Shown piece by piece: positions 11,097 to 22,914 of a stretch of 64,000 nucleotides of DNA (the first letter of the stretch is position 1; every line of letters starts with the position of its first letter). The translations under genes were made by a program, and so were the position numbers. Source of the stretch: Mercurialis annua. Taxonomy: Eukaryota; Streptophyta; Magnoliopsida; Malpighiales; Euphorbiaceae. The notes under the pieces are model-generated. The model was not told the DNA's origin. It saw nothing but the letters and a program-made list of their open reading frames with translations, and searched no databases. The stretch is taken from NCBI RefSeq assembly GCF_937616625.2, contig NC_065570.1, positions 41,175,665 through 41,239,664 of the forward strand, written 5' to 3'.

Positions 11097-11945
11097 CATA
11101 AATGTTGTATGTTTTTTAAATAATTTTTAAAAATAATTTTTGAATTCAATATGGTAAATATATTTTAAGTAGTATTATAAAAGGACAAATGATCACTTTG
11201 CCCCCAAACTTGTGTTAAAGTACCAAAAAATTTCAAAAGCTAGAAAATGGGATCATCGATACACTAAACTTGTGTAAATTTGGTTAAAAAACTCTCCCCA
11301 CTCTCACCACTCAGAGTGAGGCACACTCTCTGGTTTTTAATGGTGGTTTTTTTGGCAAAGTAGTTTTTGATGGTAAAAAAATTCAAAATGGTCCTAAATA
11401 TTTTTTAATGTTTTATTTTAACACATAATAATTAATAAAAAAAATTTAATCTTTTTAATTTTAAAACTATATATATCAAATTAATATTAACCAAATATAT
11501 GGAGGACTTTTTATATATTTTACAAAAAGAAAATCAATTTTTTTAAGATTTTTTTTTTACGTTCTCGGGCGAGGAGGAGATCCTCCTCCTCGCTTGAGAC
11601 AAGGAGCTACTTCTCTGGTGAGGAGCAGATCTGCTCCTCGTGAAAAAGAGACCGAGCTGCCGGGCCTATTCTTCGTTAAAAAAACTATAACTATGAATTG
11701 GTCCCATTCATGCCTTAATTCCAGATGAAAAGTGGACACATATCTACCATAAATCAATCAAAATATAAGAAAAATATATCATTTTATTCCGTCGACAATT
11801 TTACCATCAAAGATTGCAGTTTGGCGGTAATTCCACAGGTGAATACCTATATTTAATAGTAGTGCGATGAATAGGATTCTTTGAAAACTACTCACCCAAT
11901 TCAATCTGAGAATCTAATTATTGGGTACGTTTTCTTATATATTTT
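11097..11945. other. Intergenic DNA with two strong palindromes
   Basis: No gene is supported. At 11569-11593 a 10-bp perfect stem (GCGAGGAGGA / TCCTCCTCGC) has a 5-nt loop. At 11620-11639 GAGGAGCAGATCTGCTCCTC is a perfect 20-bp palindrome. They resemble the palindromes found inside the LTRs of this window and may mark an eroded LTR. About 11170-11340 has transposon-end style wording ('gatcactttgcccccaaacttg') without a partner. Confidence 0.55.
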
Positions 11946-12669
11946 TGTCACGACCCAATCAACAGGGCCGAGACCGGCGCTAGGGAATGGGAGTGATTGC
12001 TCCGAAACCCGTAGCAAGCCTCAAAACGTAAAATAATTTTTCGCAAATATAAACGTCATGCATGACATACATAAACACGTGTCATTCTGAAACACACCTG
12101 CCAGACATACATATCCTCTGACAGTCTCAAACATCAAAACGCAGCAAGCGTAAAACATTTAAAACTTTAAAACAATAAAGTTATATTTATAAAAAATCAT
12201 ATATTACAAGCTGACTTGCAAAACACTTATCTACTGCAGCTCTAAGAGAAAAGTACTGTTTCTTTACATACTTTTAAAAATACAGACTTCTGGAAGTAGG
12301 ATAGAAATCTGTTGCTTCAAAGCGTCTTTCACTTGAAAGGAAATCTGTGAGGGATCAGTATATGGGAATATACTGAGTGAGTTCATACATTTACTAATAA
12401 GTACTCAAATAAAACATAGCACATTACAATAGTATTCAAATCATATACATCCAAGTATAGGATCCGATTGGAACCCTAATCCTCAAACATAAATTTAATC
12501 TCAGGTTGTGAGTCCAACTCACTGGTGGGTCCAACCCACTAGATACGGGGACTCCAGGTTACACCGTTACCGAGTGCTCAATCGTATCAAATTCATATAT
12601 CCAACCTCGAAATTCATACACAGAATCAAACTCACAGCTGTATTGAATCAAAACTGGTGATCCCGCAAT

Positions 12670-12688
12670 CCTATTGCCGCTCAATAGG
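12670..12688 (-). other. Conserved LTR RNA hairpin (element A, 3' LTR)
   Basis: In transcript sense CCTATTG / AGCGG / CAATAGG forms a 7-bp stem with a 5-nt loop. It is the reference form of a hairpin shared by all related LTRs in the window. Confidence 0.7.
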
Positions 12689-13267
12689 TAGAACGTTACA
12701 TCAGATCAATACTGGTTTCAAATTAAGCGTATGTGCAGTTCATATAAAAATTCGCATTATAAATATGCAATTCAAACATAAAGCAATATAAAGTAATGGC
12801 TTGAATAAATACTTTAAAAGCAAATTGTATAAATTCACAGAAAGCGCTTATCCAAAAATACGTCGGGGCTTAGGAACGTCAAGCTTCCCGAACTACTGGT
12901 CCAGCTGCTTCTTGCCTCGCCGGATCTAAAAAAAAATTTAAATCATTTGACTCATATCAAAATCCTATTCTAAGATTGACTCTAGACTCGAGACTCGACA
13001 CACTGAACTCTCATTAACCGTCGTGCTTCTCACGTATATTACGATAAACGGTATTTAACTCGTTTTACGGATCAAATATCTTTTCTAACTCAATTCTCGT
13101 TTAACCTCGTTAGGTTAACGCCTCTAATTAGTCGATAAATAATCGAATACTAATCAATTTCAAATCTCGATATGCGCATACGAAAGTTTCTCGAAAAACT
13201 AGGTCGATCAGCGAAAACACTGAGCGAATACAAGTTGCGATTTGGAAATAAAACGGCCGGTCGAACT

Positions 13268-13391
13268 GCTGTGCGAGAGCACGTCTGACTGTGCGTTCGC
13301 ACAGTCTGCTTCAGGCTGTGCGATCGCACAGTCCTGCTGTGTGTTCGCACAGAACATGTGCGAACGTACAGTGTACTGTGCGTTCGCACAG
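13268..13391. repeat. CTGTGCG-NN-CGCACAG palindrome array (A, 3' LTR)
   Basis: About five units have a 7-bp stem around a 2-nt spacer, three perfect (two with TT, one AT) and two mutated. The spacers are irregular. They lie about 390-515 bp downstream of the TATA-like box in transcript sense, so inside the transcribed leader. The copy in the other LTR has seven perfect units. Confidence 0.85.
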
Positions 13392-13781
13392 TATGAACTG
13401 TGCTACGCACGTACGGGCTTTTAGCCCCGGCTCGATTCCGACGTCCTTCTGCTAATTTTCACATTTTTGACATCCAAACAACGCACAAACATGTCGAAAA
13501 CACTGAATCTAAACTCAAAACGTTATATATCAATCCTAATATCGATAAAACGATAAAATCGTTTCGTGGCCTAAAACTTTGAATCGATATAACTCAAAAT
13601 ATACCCGTCTAAACGATAAAACGTCAAGCTTACCGTGATACGCCACTGAAATACGATCGATTCGAGCCATTGAACGTCGGAAACGGACGAGAAACGGAAT
13701 CGAGCGACGAAAACGGCGATGAAATGGACGAACGAAGAAAATGATCTGAGGGTGAGGTTCTGGAGAATTCCTCCTTCTTAA

Positions 13782-13793
13782 GTTTTATATATA
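13782..13793 (-). promoter_or_regulatory. TATA-like box, 3' LTR of A
   Basis: In the minus sense TATATATAAAAC precedes a pyrimidine/CA-rich leader. The matching box in the 5' LTR is at 21087-21098. Confidence 0.5.
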
Positions 13794-14135
13794 TTGGCTA
13801 ATTTGCACTTTGGTCCTTGAAACTTTTCAAAAGTTTCAATTTAGACCAAAACCTATTCGCGTCCAAATTTTAAACGATCTCCGATTGACTTGAAACTTTT
13901 ATTATAAATACTATAAATTATTTCGCGGACTTTGGCGAAATAAAATCCGTCACGGGATTTATAATTTATTTTATATTAATTTTTCGAAGTTATTTCTTTA
14001 ATTCCCGTTAATTGACTTAATAAAATTTATTCAAAATTCCCGATATAATTAAATTAAATTCTTCTTAACTTAACTTATCATAAATCTCGACACGTGGCAC
14101 GTCTTAATTACCTTAAAATATTTTGGGGTATTACA

Positions 14136-14152
14136 TTCACCCCCCCCCCTTA
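14136..14152 (-). other. Polypurine tract of element A
   Basis: On the minus strand a run of ten G flanked by A/G lies immediately before the 3' LTR, as expected for the plus-strand primer of reverse transcription. Upstream lies the family-typical 'aaattcgaggacgaattt'. Confidence 0.85.
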
Positions 14153-14179
14153 AAATAAATTCGTCCTCGAATTTAAAAT

Positions 14180-17100
14180 TTAGCCACGTACCTTGAGTGA
14201 ATAAATATGGGTACTTCTGCCTCATATCCTATTCTGTTTCCCACGTGCACTCTATGGATTGACTCCTCCAAAGAACTTTCACCATCAGAATCTTCTTTGT
14301 CTGCGATTGTCGTATCTGCGTGTCGACAATCTGCATTGGCTGTTCTTCGTAGGTTAACTCTTCGCTTACGTCCACTACTTGCGGTTGGATTATTCAAGAA
14401 GGGTCTGGTACATATTTCCGAAGCATGGAAATACGAAAGACAGGATGAACTTGCGATATTTCTGATGGCAGGTCTAGCTTGTAGGCAACAGATCCTATAC
14501 GCTCCACGATCTGGTATGGTCCGACGTATCTCGGAGTCAACTTGCCTTTCTTTCCGAAACGAATAACTCCCTTCATTGGTGATACTCTAAGAAACACATA
14601 ATCTCCGATATGAAATTTGATATCTTTTCTCTTGGGATTTGCATAGCTATTCTGTCGACTGGAAGCAGTAGTTAACTGTTGCTTTATCAATGGTACTTTC
14701 TCTGACGTAATCTGAATGATTTCTGCTCCAGTGAGTTTCCGTTCACCAACTTCATCCCAATAGATGGGGGATCGACATTTACGCCCGTATAACGCTTCGT
14801 ATGGAGCCATCTCGATGCTTGAGTGATAACTATTGTTGTAGGCGAATTTAACTAACGGTAGGTACGTATCCCAATTACCTCCGAAGTCTAACACGTAAAG
14901 TCGAAGCATGTCTTCTAACGTCTGAATTGTTCGTTCAGATTGACCGTCTGTCTTAGGATGAAATGCAGTGCTGAAATTCAATCGCGTTCCTAACGCTTTT
15001 TGTAAGCTCTTCCAGAAATGAGAGGTAAATACGGAACCTCTATCTGAAACGATTGACACGGGGACTCCGTGTAGGCTCACGATAGTATCGATGTAAATCT
15101 GCGCTAACTGTGCTGCAGAATACGTTGTCTTGATCGGTATGAAGTGCGCTGACTTCGTTAAACGATCCACAATTACCGAGATGGAGTCAACACCTTTCTG
15201 CGTCTTTGGCAATCCGACTACGAAATCCATCATGATTTGCTCCCATTTCCACTCCAGGATGGGTAACGGCTGAAGATATCCGTAAGGTCGTCGATGTTCC
15301 AATTTGACTTGCTGACAAGTCGGGCATAGCCACAAACTCCACAATCTCTTTCTTCATTCCGCTCCACCAATACGTTGTCTTAATGTCATGGTACATCTTT
15401 ATAGAACCAGGATGAACGCTATAGATCGTTCCATGAGTCTCTTCCATGATCTTCTATCTTAAGTCACCCATGTCTGGTACGCACATCTGATTGCCGTATT
15501 TCAGTATTCCGTTGATGATACTGAAGTCTTGACTTTTTCCTTGTTGAACTTCTTCAATTAGATGCTTTAACTGAGGGTCATCCGCTTGCAATTCTTTGAT
15601 TTGATCTATCAACGTCGATCGTATCGTTAACTACGCCATTAGGTTTTCGAGAGATGAAATCTCGAACTCAATCCCTTAGCTGAACATCATATGAATATCG
15701 TTAATTAATGGTCTCCGCCATGTCGTTGTAACATGCGCGAGACTTCCTGCCGACTTCCTGCTTAAGGCATCTGCCGCGACGTTGGCTTTTCCTGGATGGT
15801 ATTGAATCGTGCAGTCATAATCTTTTAATAATTCCATCCATCTTCGCTGTCTGAGGTTCAATTCTCGTTGATCGAAAATGTACTTGAGACTCTTGTGGTC
15901 CGTAAATATCTAGCACGTGGCGCCGTATAAATAATGTCTCCAGATTTTCAGTGCAAAAACCACCGCTGCTAATTTCAGATCGTGTGTTGGATAGTTCGAT
16001 TCGTGCTTCTTAAGCTGTCGCGAAGCGTACGCGATTACTCGTCCATGTTGCATAAGAACGCATCCTAATCCAACTCTTGACGCATCACACTAAACTGTGA
16101 ATCCTTCTGTCCCTTTTGGTAACGCTAAGACTGGTGCCATTGTCAGACACTCTTTCAGTTTCAGGAAACTGAGTTCACACTGGTCTGTCCAGTTGAATTT
16201 CACGTTCTTCTGAGTTAACTTTGTCAAAGGTACAGCGATTTTCGAAAAATCTTGTACGAATCGTATTAATATCCCGCTAAGCCGAGAAAACTTCGAACTT
16301 CGGTAATTGATTCGGGTCTTTTCCATTCTATCACAGCCTCGATCTTCTTTGGGTCAACCTTGATACCGCTTTTGTGAAACCACATGACCTAAGAATGCCA
16401 CTTCCGTTAGCCAAAATTCACATTTAGAGAATTTGGCGTATAGCTGATGTTCTCTCAGCGCCTGTAGTACTATCCGCAGATGCTTAGCGTGCTCTTCTTC
16501 TGTACGCGAATAGATCAAAATGTCGTCGAGGAATACGATCACGAATTGATCCAAGTACGGTTTGAATATCCTATTCATTAGATCCATAAAAGCTGCTGGC
16601 GCATTCGTCAATCCGAATGACATAACGGGAAACTCGTAATGTCCGTATCGAGTTTGGAAAGCAGTCTTCTGAACATCGTCATCGCGAATCTTCAGCTGAT
16701 GATAGCCTGATCTCAGATCAATCTTGGAGAAGTACTTCGCTCCTTGTAATTGGTCGAACAGATCGTCGATTCTAGGTAACAGATACTTGTTCTTGATCGT
16801 CACCTTGTTTAGCTGTTGATAATCGATACATAGTCGAAGCGATCCATCCTTCTTTTTTCCGAACAACACTGGTGCACCCCATGGGGATACACTCGGTCTG
16901 ATGAAACCATGATCAAACAACTCTTCTAGTTGATCTTTTAGCTCTTTGAGCTCTGCAGGTACCATACAATAAGGAGGTATCAATATCGGCTTCGTACCAG
17001 GGGCCAATTCAATACAAAACTCAATTTTGCGATCTGGGGGTAATCCAGGTAATTCTTCTGGAAAAACGTCTGGATATTCCGACACCACTGGTACCTCACT

Positions 17101-17556
17101 TAGTTTTACACTTTTCTTCTCCACGTCTCGTACTATCGCTAAGAATCCTTGACATCCCTTCTTTAACATACGACAAGCTTTAATAGCTGAAATGATACTC
17201 GTAGGAGATTCCATCTTATCACCCTGAATTGATACCGCTTCAATTCCATGCGTGTTAAACGTTACCGTCTTCTTCCGACAATCCACATTGGCATAGTGCT
17301 GAGCTAACCAATCCATTCCTAGTATAACGTCAAAAGCTAATACCTCGAGTAAAATCAAGTCAACCAACAAATCTCGTCCTTGAAATCTCACAGGAACAGA
17401 CGGATAAACGACACTAACTTCCACACTCTCGCCGACTGGGGTAGCTACGGACAGAGGGTTCCTAAGATACGCTGGTTCTACACCTAGTTTACTCGCAAAA
17501 CTAGGCAAAACAAAAGAATGCGTAGCGCCCGGATCAAATAAAATTAGTGCGTCTTA
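14180..17556 (-). pseudogene. pol: Element A pol: protease, RT, RNase H, integrase, chromodomain (broken)
   Basis: It would encode the processing and replication enzymes of the element. In order on the minus strand: the protease active site reads [10 protein letters not shown] (Asp-Pro-Gly instead of Asp-Ser/Thr/Ala-Gly); RT has [11 protein letters not shown], the catalytic FLDD and a SKCEFW motif; RNase H has [10 protein letters not shown] and FTDHKSLKY; integrase has its HHCC and DDE residues (MDFVVGL, VSDRGSVFTS, TDGQSERT), a GPY/F module (LTPRYVGPYQIVERIG) and a C-terminal chromodomain (IVDTQIRQ..., VKVLWRSQS, CTWETE). Damage: an in-frame TAA at 17554-17556 before the protease, frameshifts near 16370 and 16277, stops at 16090-16092, 15910-15912, 15676-15678, near 15631 and near 15456, a frameshift near 15325, a TGA at 14394-14396 and a TAG within the chromodomain. 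Confidence 0.95.
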
Positions 17557-18972
17557 AGAAGCGATAGGAAAGGTACCTTGCACCACAGCATTGGAAGCCT
17601 GAGCCTCCTGAGGATTCAGTGCAAAGACCCTGGCCTGACTTCCACCAGCTTGCGAAGTCTGACCAGTGCCACGACCTCCGCCATTCCTTCTTCCTCGATT
17701 TGCATGACCACGGCCTCTCTGGCCAGTAAAGGTACTTCCAGTCTGATCGTACCCTGACGCTGCCTGATGCGCAGTCCTCTGCTGCTGATAGGAAGGCTGC
17801 ATCACAGTAGTCATCGAGCCCTGAGGCATCTGCCTTGGACAATATCTAGCAAAATGACCCCGTTGACCACAGTTGAGACATGCTCCAGTAGCAATGTGGC
17901 ACGCGCCGTAGTGTCTCATATTACAGTTCAGACATATAGGAACTCCGCCTCCTATATTACTCATAGATCTGGCATTAAATCCGGTGTCTGAAGTACTGAC
18001 TCTAGTTCCATATCGTGCTCTCTTATTTCTCTGCGGACGTGATGTGGGTCGAGAATGAATTCTAACATACGATTGGGTAGGTGCGCTCTGTACGCTGCGG
18101 AACACATCACTCCTCATAGGCGCAACATTAGAAGGATCGGGAATCTTCCCAAAACGGATTAGAGAAACTTCCATTTGCCTAGCGCTGTCGATTAGTTGCA
18201 CCAAAGTTCTTCCAATATCAGACGTCAGACTCACAAATTCAGCTCCTAGACCCTTTACAAACCTCGAGTTCACTCTGACTGGGTCTGCAGTCAGGTCTGG
18301 TGCAAACCTGCTCACTCTGGTAAACTCCGTCACAAACTCTTGCACAGACCGATTGCCTCTACTCAGGGTCAGCCACTGATTACGATAACTTTCCGTCACC
18401 GCATATGGTAAGAAAAAATCTCTAAAACGATTCACGAATTCAGCCCAGGTCATAGTGTCCATGGTTGGCTGAATGTGCTGCTAAAACCAATCTTTCGCGG
18501 GTCCTTTCATTGACATTTCCACCATGATGATGGTTTGTCTCTCATTAGCTTGTAGACGTCGAGCGTTACGTTCTACTTCTTCTAGGAAGTCTATAGCATC
18601 ACTTGAGCCGTCAAACTTAGTTGGCTTAAGGCGCATATAAGCCAAGACAATATCTCGATCTGTAAAAGCAACATTGCGTAGCTGTTGCTGCTGTAGTTGT
18701 TCACTATGCATATTCTGCACCTCAGCCTGATTGGCTTGCATAGCCGCAATTCTCGTAAGAAACTGATTCAGATCAAAATCCACGACATTAGGTTGCTGGG
18801 CTTGCGCTTGCACTCCAGGTGCCTGCGCCTGGGCCTCTTGGCCACCACCTTCGCCATGAACTGAAGACTCATCTTGAGCTTCTGGATGGACGTCATGCGC
18901 CCCTTCTATAACGTTTCGTGCTGCAGCAGCAGCTCGCTCTTCTTCTTGTCGTTGGTCATACATCCTGACCAA
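17557..18972 (-). pseudogene. gag: Element A gag (broken)
   Basis: This is the capsid/nucleocapsid gene of a Tekay-like chromovirus. The N-end (MVRMYDQRQEEERAAAAARN) is Ala/Gln-rich. The Retrotrans_gag region follows (FDGSSDAIDFLEEVERNARR, VEMSMKGPAKDWF, FVTEFTRVSRFAPDL, RFVKGLGAEF). Then come an Arg-rich stretch and one CCHC knuckle (CLNCGQRGHFARYC) with a preceding Cys/His cluster, and a Gly/Arg-rich tail. One in-frame TAG (18481-18483) right after DWF splits the gene; the frame is otherwise open to the TAA at 17554. ATG 18972 is chosen because it follows the 262-bp leader after the primer site; an alternative Met lies three codons in. Confidence 0.93.
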
Positions 18973-19218
18973 GACAAACAGCGTTACTTAGCCACATAAT
19001 CGCATATTATCGCAAACACATATCGTGTTAAACGCGCATCTCATCACATGCGAACACACACGTACGACAGATTCACATCCTAGAGGGAAGGCTGGAAGTT
19101 TGTAAATATAATGAATACATAACAAAGATAAGACTCGCGTCCTATGTGCTGCAGTAGACTCCTAAAGATTCTTAACCTCATAACACTTAAATGATATAAG
19201 CAATGGTAACTGAACCAT

Positions 19219-19230
19219 GCTCTAATACCA
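19219..19230 (-). other. Primer-binding site of element A (initiator Met tRNA)
   Basis: On the minus strand TGGTATTAGAGC lies 4 bp inside the 5' LTR end. It is one base off the canonical TGGTATCAGAGC complement of plant initiator tRNA-Met. Confidence 0.9.
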
Positions 19231-19983
19231 ACATTGTCACGACCCAATCTCAGGGCCGAGACCGGCGCTAGGGAATGGGAGTGGTTGCTCTGAAACCCGT
19301 AGCAAGCCTCAAAACGCAAAATAATTTTTTGCAAATATAAACGTCATGCATGACATACATAAACACGTGTCATGCTGAAACACACCTGCTAGGCATACAT
19401 ATCCTCTGACAGTCTCAAACATCAAAACGCAGCAAGCGTAAAAACATTTATAACTTTAAAACAGTAAAGTTATATTTACAGAAAACCACATATTACAAGC
19501 TGACTTGCAAAACACTTATCTAATGCAGCTCTAAGAGTAAAGTACTGTTTCTTTACATACTTTCAAAAATACAGACTTCTGGAAGTAGGATAGAAGTCTG
19601 TTGCTTCAAAGCGTCTTTCACCTGAAAGAAAATCTGTGAGGGATCAGTATATGGGAATATACTGAGTGAGTTCATACATTTACTAATAAGTACTCAAATA
19701 AAACATAACACATTACAATAGTATTCAAATCATATGCAGCCAAGTACATGATCCGATTAGAACCCTAATCCTCAAACATGCTAATCATATATCCTCAAAT
19801 CCATAAATTTAATCTCAAGTTGTGAGTCCAACTCACTGGTGGGTCCAACCCACTAGATACAGGGACTCTAGGTGACACCGTAACCGAGTGCTCACTCGTA
19901 TCAAATTCATATATCCAACCTCTAAATTCATACTCAGAATCAAACTCACAGCTATATTGAATCAAAACTGGTGATCACGCAGT

Positions 19984-20002
19984 CCTATTGCCGCTCAATA
20001 GG
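19984..20002 (-). other. Conserved LTR RNA hairpin (element A, 5' LTR)
   Basis: CCTATTG / AGCGG / CAATAGG in transcript sense, identical to the 3' LTR copy. Confidence 0.7.
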
Positions 20003-20560
20003 TAGCACGTTCCATCGGATCAATACTGGTTTCAAATTAAGCGTATGTGCAGTTCATATAAAAATTTCGCATGATAAATATGCAATTCAAACATAAAGCA
20101 ATATAAAGTAATTGCTTGAATAAATACTTTAAAAGCAAATTGTGTAAACTCACAGAAAATGCTTATCCAAAAATACATCGGGGCTTAGGAACGTCAAGCT
20201 TCCCGAACTACTGGTCCAACTGCTTCTTGCCTTGCCGGATCTAAAACAAATTTTAAAACATTTGACTCATATCGAGACTCGACACACTGAACTCTCATTA
20301 ACCGTCGTGCTTCTCACGTATATTCCGATAAACGATATTTAACTCGTTTTACGGATCAAATATCTTTTCTAACTCAATTCTCGTTTAACCTCATTAGGTT
20401 AACGCCTCTAATTAGTCAATAAATAATCGAATACTAATCAATTTCAAATCTCGATATGCGCGTACGAAATTTTCTCGAAAAACTAGGTCGATCGGCGAAT
20501 ACAGGTTGCGAATTTGGAAATAAAACGGTCGGGCAAACTGCTGTGCGAGCGTACGTTTGA

Positions 20561-20694
20561 CTGTGCGTTCGCACAGTCCTGCTGTGCGTTCGCACAGTCC
20601 TGCTGTGCGTTCGCACAGCACCTGTGCGTTCGCACAGCACCTGTGCGTTCGCACAGCACCTGTGCGTTCGCACAGCACCTGTGCGTTCGCACAG
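20561..20694. repeat. CTGTGCG-TT-CGCACAG palindrome array (A, 5' LTR)
   Basis: Seven perfect copies of CTGTGCGTTCGCACAG occur, the first with a 21-bp step (about 'tcctg' spacers) and the last four with a 19-bp step ('cac' spacers). A degenerate unit precedes at about 20541. The array also produces overlapping Cys/Arg-rich false ORFs in several frames on both strands. Confidence 0.93.
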
Positions 20695-21086
20695 TATGAA
20701 CTGTGCTACGCCCAGTCTGGGCTTTTAGCCCTGGCTCGATTCCTACGTGCTTCCTACTATTTTTCATATTTCCGACATCCAAACAACACACAAACATGTC
20801 GAAAACACTAAATCTAAACTCAAAACGTTATATATCAATCCTAATATCGATAAAACGATAAATTCGTTTCGTGGCCTAAAACTTTGAATCGATATAACTC
20901 AAAATATATCTGTCTAAACAATAAAACGTCAAGCTTACCGTGATACGCCACTGAAATACGATCGATTCGAGCTATTGAACGTCGGAAACGGACGAGAAAC
21001 AGAATCGAGCGACGAAAACGGCGATGAAATGGACGAACGAAGAAAATGATCTGAGGGTGAGGTTCTGGAGAATTCCTCCTTCTTAA

Positions 21087-21098
21087 GTTTTATATATA
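21087..21098 (-). promoter_or_regulatory. TATA-like box driving element A
   Basis: TATATATAAAAC in the minus sense. In the 5' LTR this is the candidate promoter of the element, followed downstream by a leader containing the palindrome array. Confidence 0.5.
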
Positions 21099-21444
21099 TT
21101 GGCTAATTTGCACTTTGGTCCGTGAAACTTTTCAAAAGTTTCAATTTAGTCCAAAACCTATTCTCGTCCAAATTTTAAACGATCTCCGATTGACTTGAAA
21201 CTTTTACCATAAATACTATAAATTATTTCGCGGACTTTGGCGAAATAAAATCCGTCACGAGATTTATAATTTATTTTATATTAATTTTTCGAAGTTGTTT
21301 ATTTAATTCTCATTAATTGACTTAATAAAATTTATTCAAAATTCCCGATATAATTAAATTAAATTCTTCTTAACCTAACTTATCAGAAATCTTGACACTT
21401 GGCACGACTTAATTACCTTAAAATATTTTGGGTATTACAATTTT

Positions 21445-21789
21445 GAATATGAAATTTGTGATGTAACAAGTCGTTTTTTGGATGAAAATGTAATAAGTCT
21501 TAATCTGAGTGTGTATGTATAATACATGCATGAGAAAAATCGATTTATCATGAAGAAGTTCAAATATACAATTAAGTGGCTGTGATGTAAAAGAGTGCAA
21601 GTAGGCATATCTTCATCTTCATGAGAGGTTTTGGAAGTTATAATAGAGAAGATAAAAAGAAAGAAAAAGAGTTGAATGGCCATAAATTTGATAACAGTTC
21701 TAATAAATTGGATATTCCTTCAAATATCCGAATTGCTACATGGATGATCTGATAAGGTACCGTTTTCTGGGTAGATTGTATTTGGTTGC
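21445..21789. other. AT-rich spacer right of element A
   Basis: No gene or transposon terminus is recognised here. Confidence 0.4.
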
Positions 21790-22652
21790 ATGCCAAGACA
21801 TCCGGTGCCTGTCCTTCCTAACGCTTCAGTTGAGGTGACTACTACAGAACCATATGTATGTACCACTTGTTTGGTCTTTATATTCTCTAGTTTTGCTTCT
21901 AACTGTTATTTTATATTGTCTTCTCAGGGAGGACGTAAGCGCGGGGGTGTTCATGCCCTAATGGCTGTTCTTGGATCTCCTAGACGAGTTCCAGCTGGTG
22001 AGCCATCAACTGCGAGCTCTTCTAGGATTGTTTCTGGTTCGTTGCATCAGATGTCGGCAAGATCGGTCTGGTATTTCAACGCGTGTGGGTCTATATAGGA
22101 TTATGTTCCTATGATTTCACATTCCTTTGCACATGTCGGTTGTACCCATGTAAGCCTGCTCTTTTTGCTTGTGCTTTTGTTTGTACTAGAGGTTGCTTGC
22201 CCTCTTGACTAAGTGTTCGTTTCTGGTTTACATGTGTCTGAGTTTATTCACCTCGCTGATGCAGCTTACTACTGGCGGGACCTGTTGTGTAGTGTATCTT
22301 CACATATGAGGGCAAATATGTAATATGCTTATGTTATATTCTAACATGTATGCATGTATGTATGCATCTACAGTTCTGACTGCTTTCTGATTTGTTGTAG
22401 TATCGCATAGAGGATCTGGAGGGCCAATTGCTGCATGTTGATATGGGCCCTACTAATGGTGGAGCTGACGAATTTCCCCCTGGATTCCCTAGTAATGGAG
22501 TTAGTGGCTTCCATATTAGCGGGTGCGGACTTGGAGCCCCTGGTGGTCGTGGAGACTTTGCTTCTTCTTCCGGCGGTGCACGAATTTGGCGTGATGATGA
22601 CGATGATATGCTCTCCGGGATCGAAGCCGGTGATTCAGAGACGCTGGTGTAG
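21790..22652 (+). CDS. Gene-like exons of unknown function (tentative)
   Basis: A plausible three-exon layout: ATG 21790 to 21855 (22 codons, MPRHPVPVLPNASVEVTTTE), a donor-type GTATGT, a T-rich tract and TTCTCAG, then an in-phase exon from 21928 (GGRKRGGVHALMAVLGSPRR). A further exon is possible from about 22401 after TTGTTGTAG (YRIEDLEGQLLHVDMGPTNG..., Gly-rich, ending in RDDDDD and TAG at 22650-22652). The join between exons two and three is not resolved. Codon use is balanced compared with the AT-rich surroundings. It could be host coding sequence or part of an unrecognised retroelement. I do not recognise a domain. Confidence 0.3.
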
Positions 22653-22914
22653 GATTGAGATTCTGATGAGTAGGTTCTACTCCTTGTATCTGTTTGATAT
22701 TCTGAATAGTTTCCTATATTATAGTGATCCTTTGATGGTACATCAATATATTTGTATATCCGAATGTATTGCATGTTTGCCTTTAGTAGCATTTTGCATT
22801 TCATTCGTGTCTTTGATTTTGCAAAAAGTAGCTTGATTCTATGTCTTCTTCTAGAATTGATTTAATCTTTTTTAGATTGGGAACCCATCGTCCCGTATTT
22901 TTTACATGGTAGGG

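Larger units (their letters stand above)
11946..14135 (-). repeat. 3' LTR of element A
   Basis: The LTR runs from TGTCACGACCC (the complement of its end) to GGGGTATTACA (the complement of its start). It contains the terminal GCCGGTC block (11946-12010), the CAGTATAT hairpin (12356-12375), the CCTATTG hairpin (12670-12688), a five-unit CTGTGCG palindrome array (13268-13391) and a TATA-like box (13782-13793). Confidence 0.95.
11946..21439 (-). mobile_element. LTR retrotransposon A, Ty3/gypsy chromovirus (Tekay/Del-like), complete
   Basis: The 9494-bp element is flanked by the perfect 5-bp duplication ATTTT (11941-11945 and 21440-21444). Its LTRs are 2190 and 2205 bp, with TG...CA ends (TGTAATACCC... 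to ...GGGTCGTGACA in its own sense). A minus-strand initiator-Met primer site lies at 19219-19230 and a purine tract at 14136-14152. Domain order in transcription sense is gag, CCHC knuckle, protease, RT, RNase H, integrase and chromodomain, which defines a chromovirus. Several in-frame stops and frameshifts make it non-autonomous today. LTR mismatches are frequent enough to suggest an older insertion than B. Confidence 0.95.
19235..21439 (-). repeat. 5' LTR of element A
   Basis: The 2205-bp LTR has the same modules as the other copy: terminal block (19235-19300), CAGTATAT hairpin (19645-19664), CCTATTG hairpin (19984-20002), palindrome array (20561-20694) and TATA-like box (21087-21098). The array is longer and more uniform than in the 3' LTR. 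Confidence 0.95.

Noticed and set aside
13150..13424. ORFs across the left palindrome array
   Set aside because: Same cause as at 20.5 kb; non-coding LTR sequence.
14207..14566. Plus-strand ORF over the end of pol A
   Set aside because: Antisense shadow of the integrase/chromodomain region.
20561..20694. CRISPR-like regular palindromic repeat
   Set aside because: Units are 16 bp with 3-5 bp near-identical spacers, inside a plant LTR. There are no unique spacers, leader or cas genes.
20412..20811. Several overlapping Cys/Arg/His-rich ORFs on both strands
   Set aside because: They are translations of the CTGTGCGTTCGCACAG palindrome array in an LTR. Being open in several frames on both strands is explained by the stop-free palindromic repeat.
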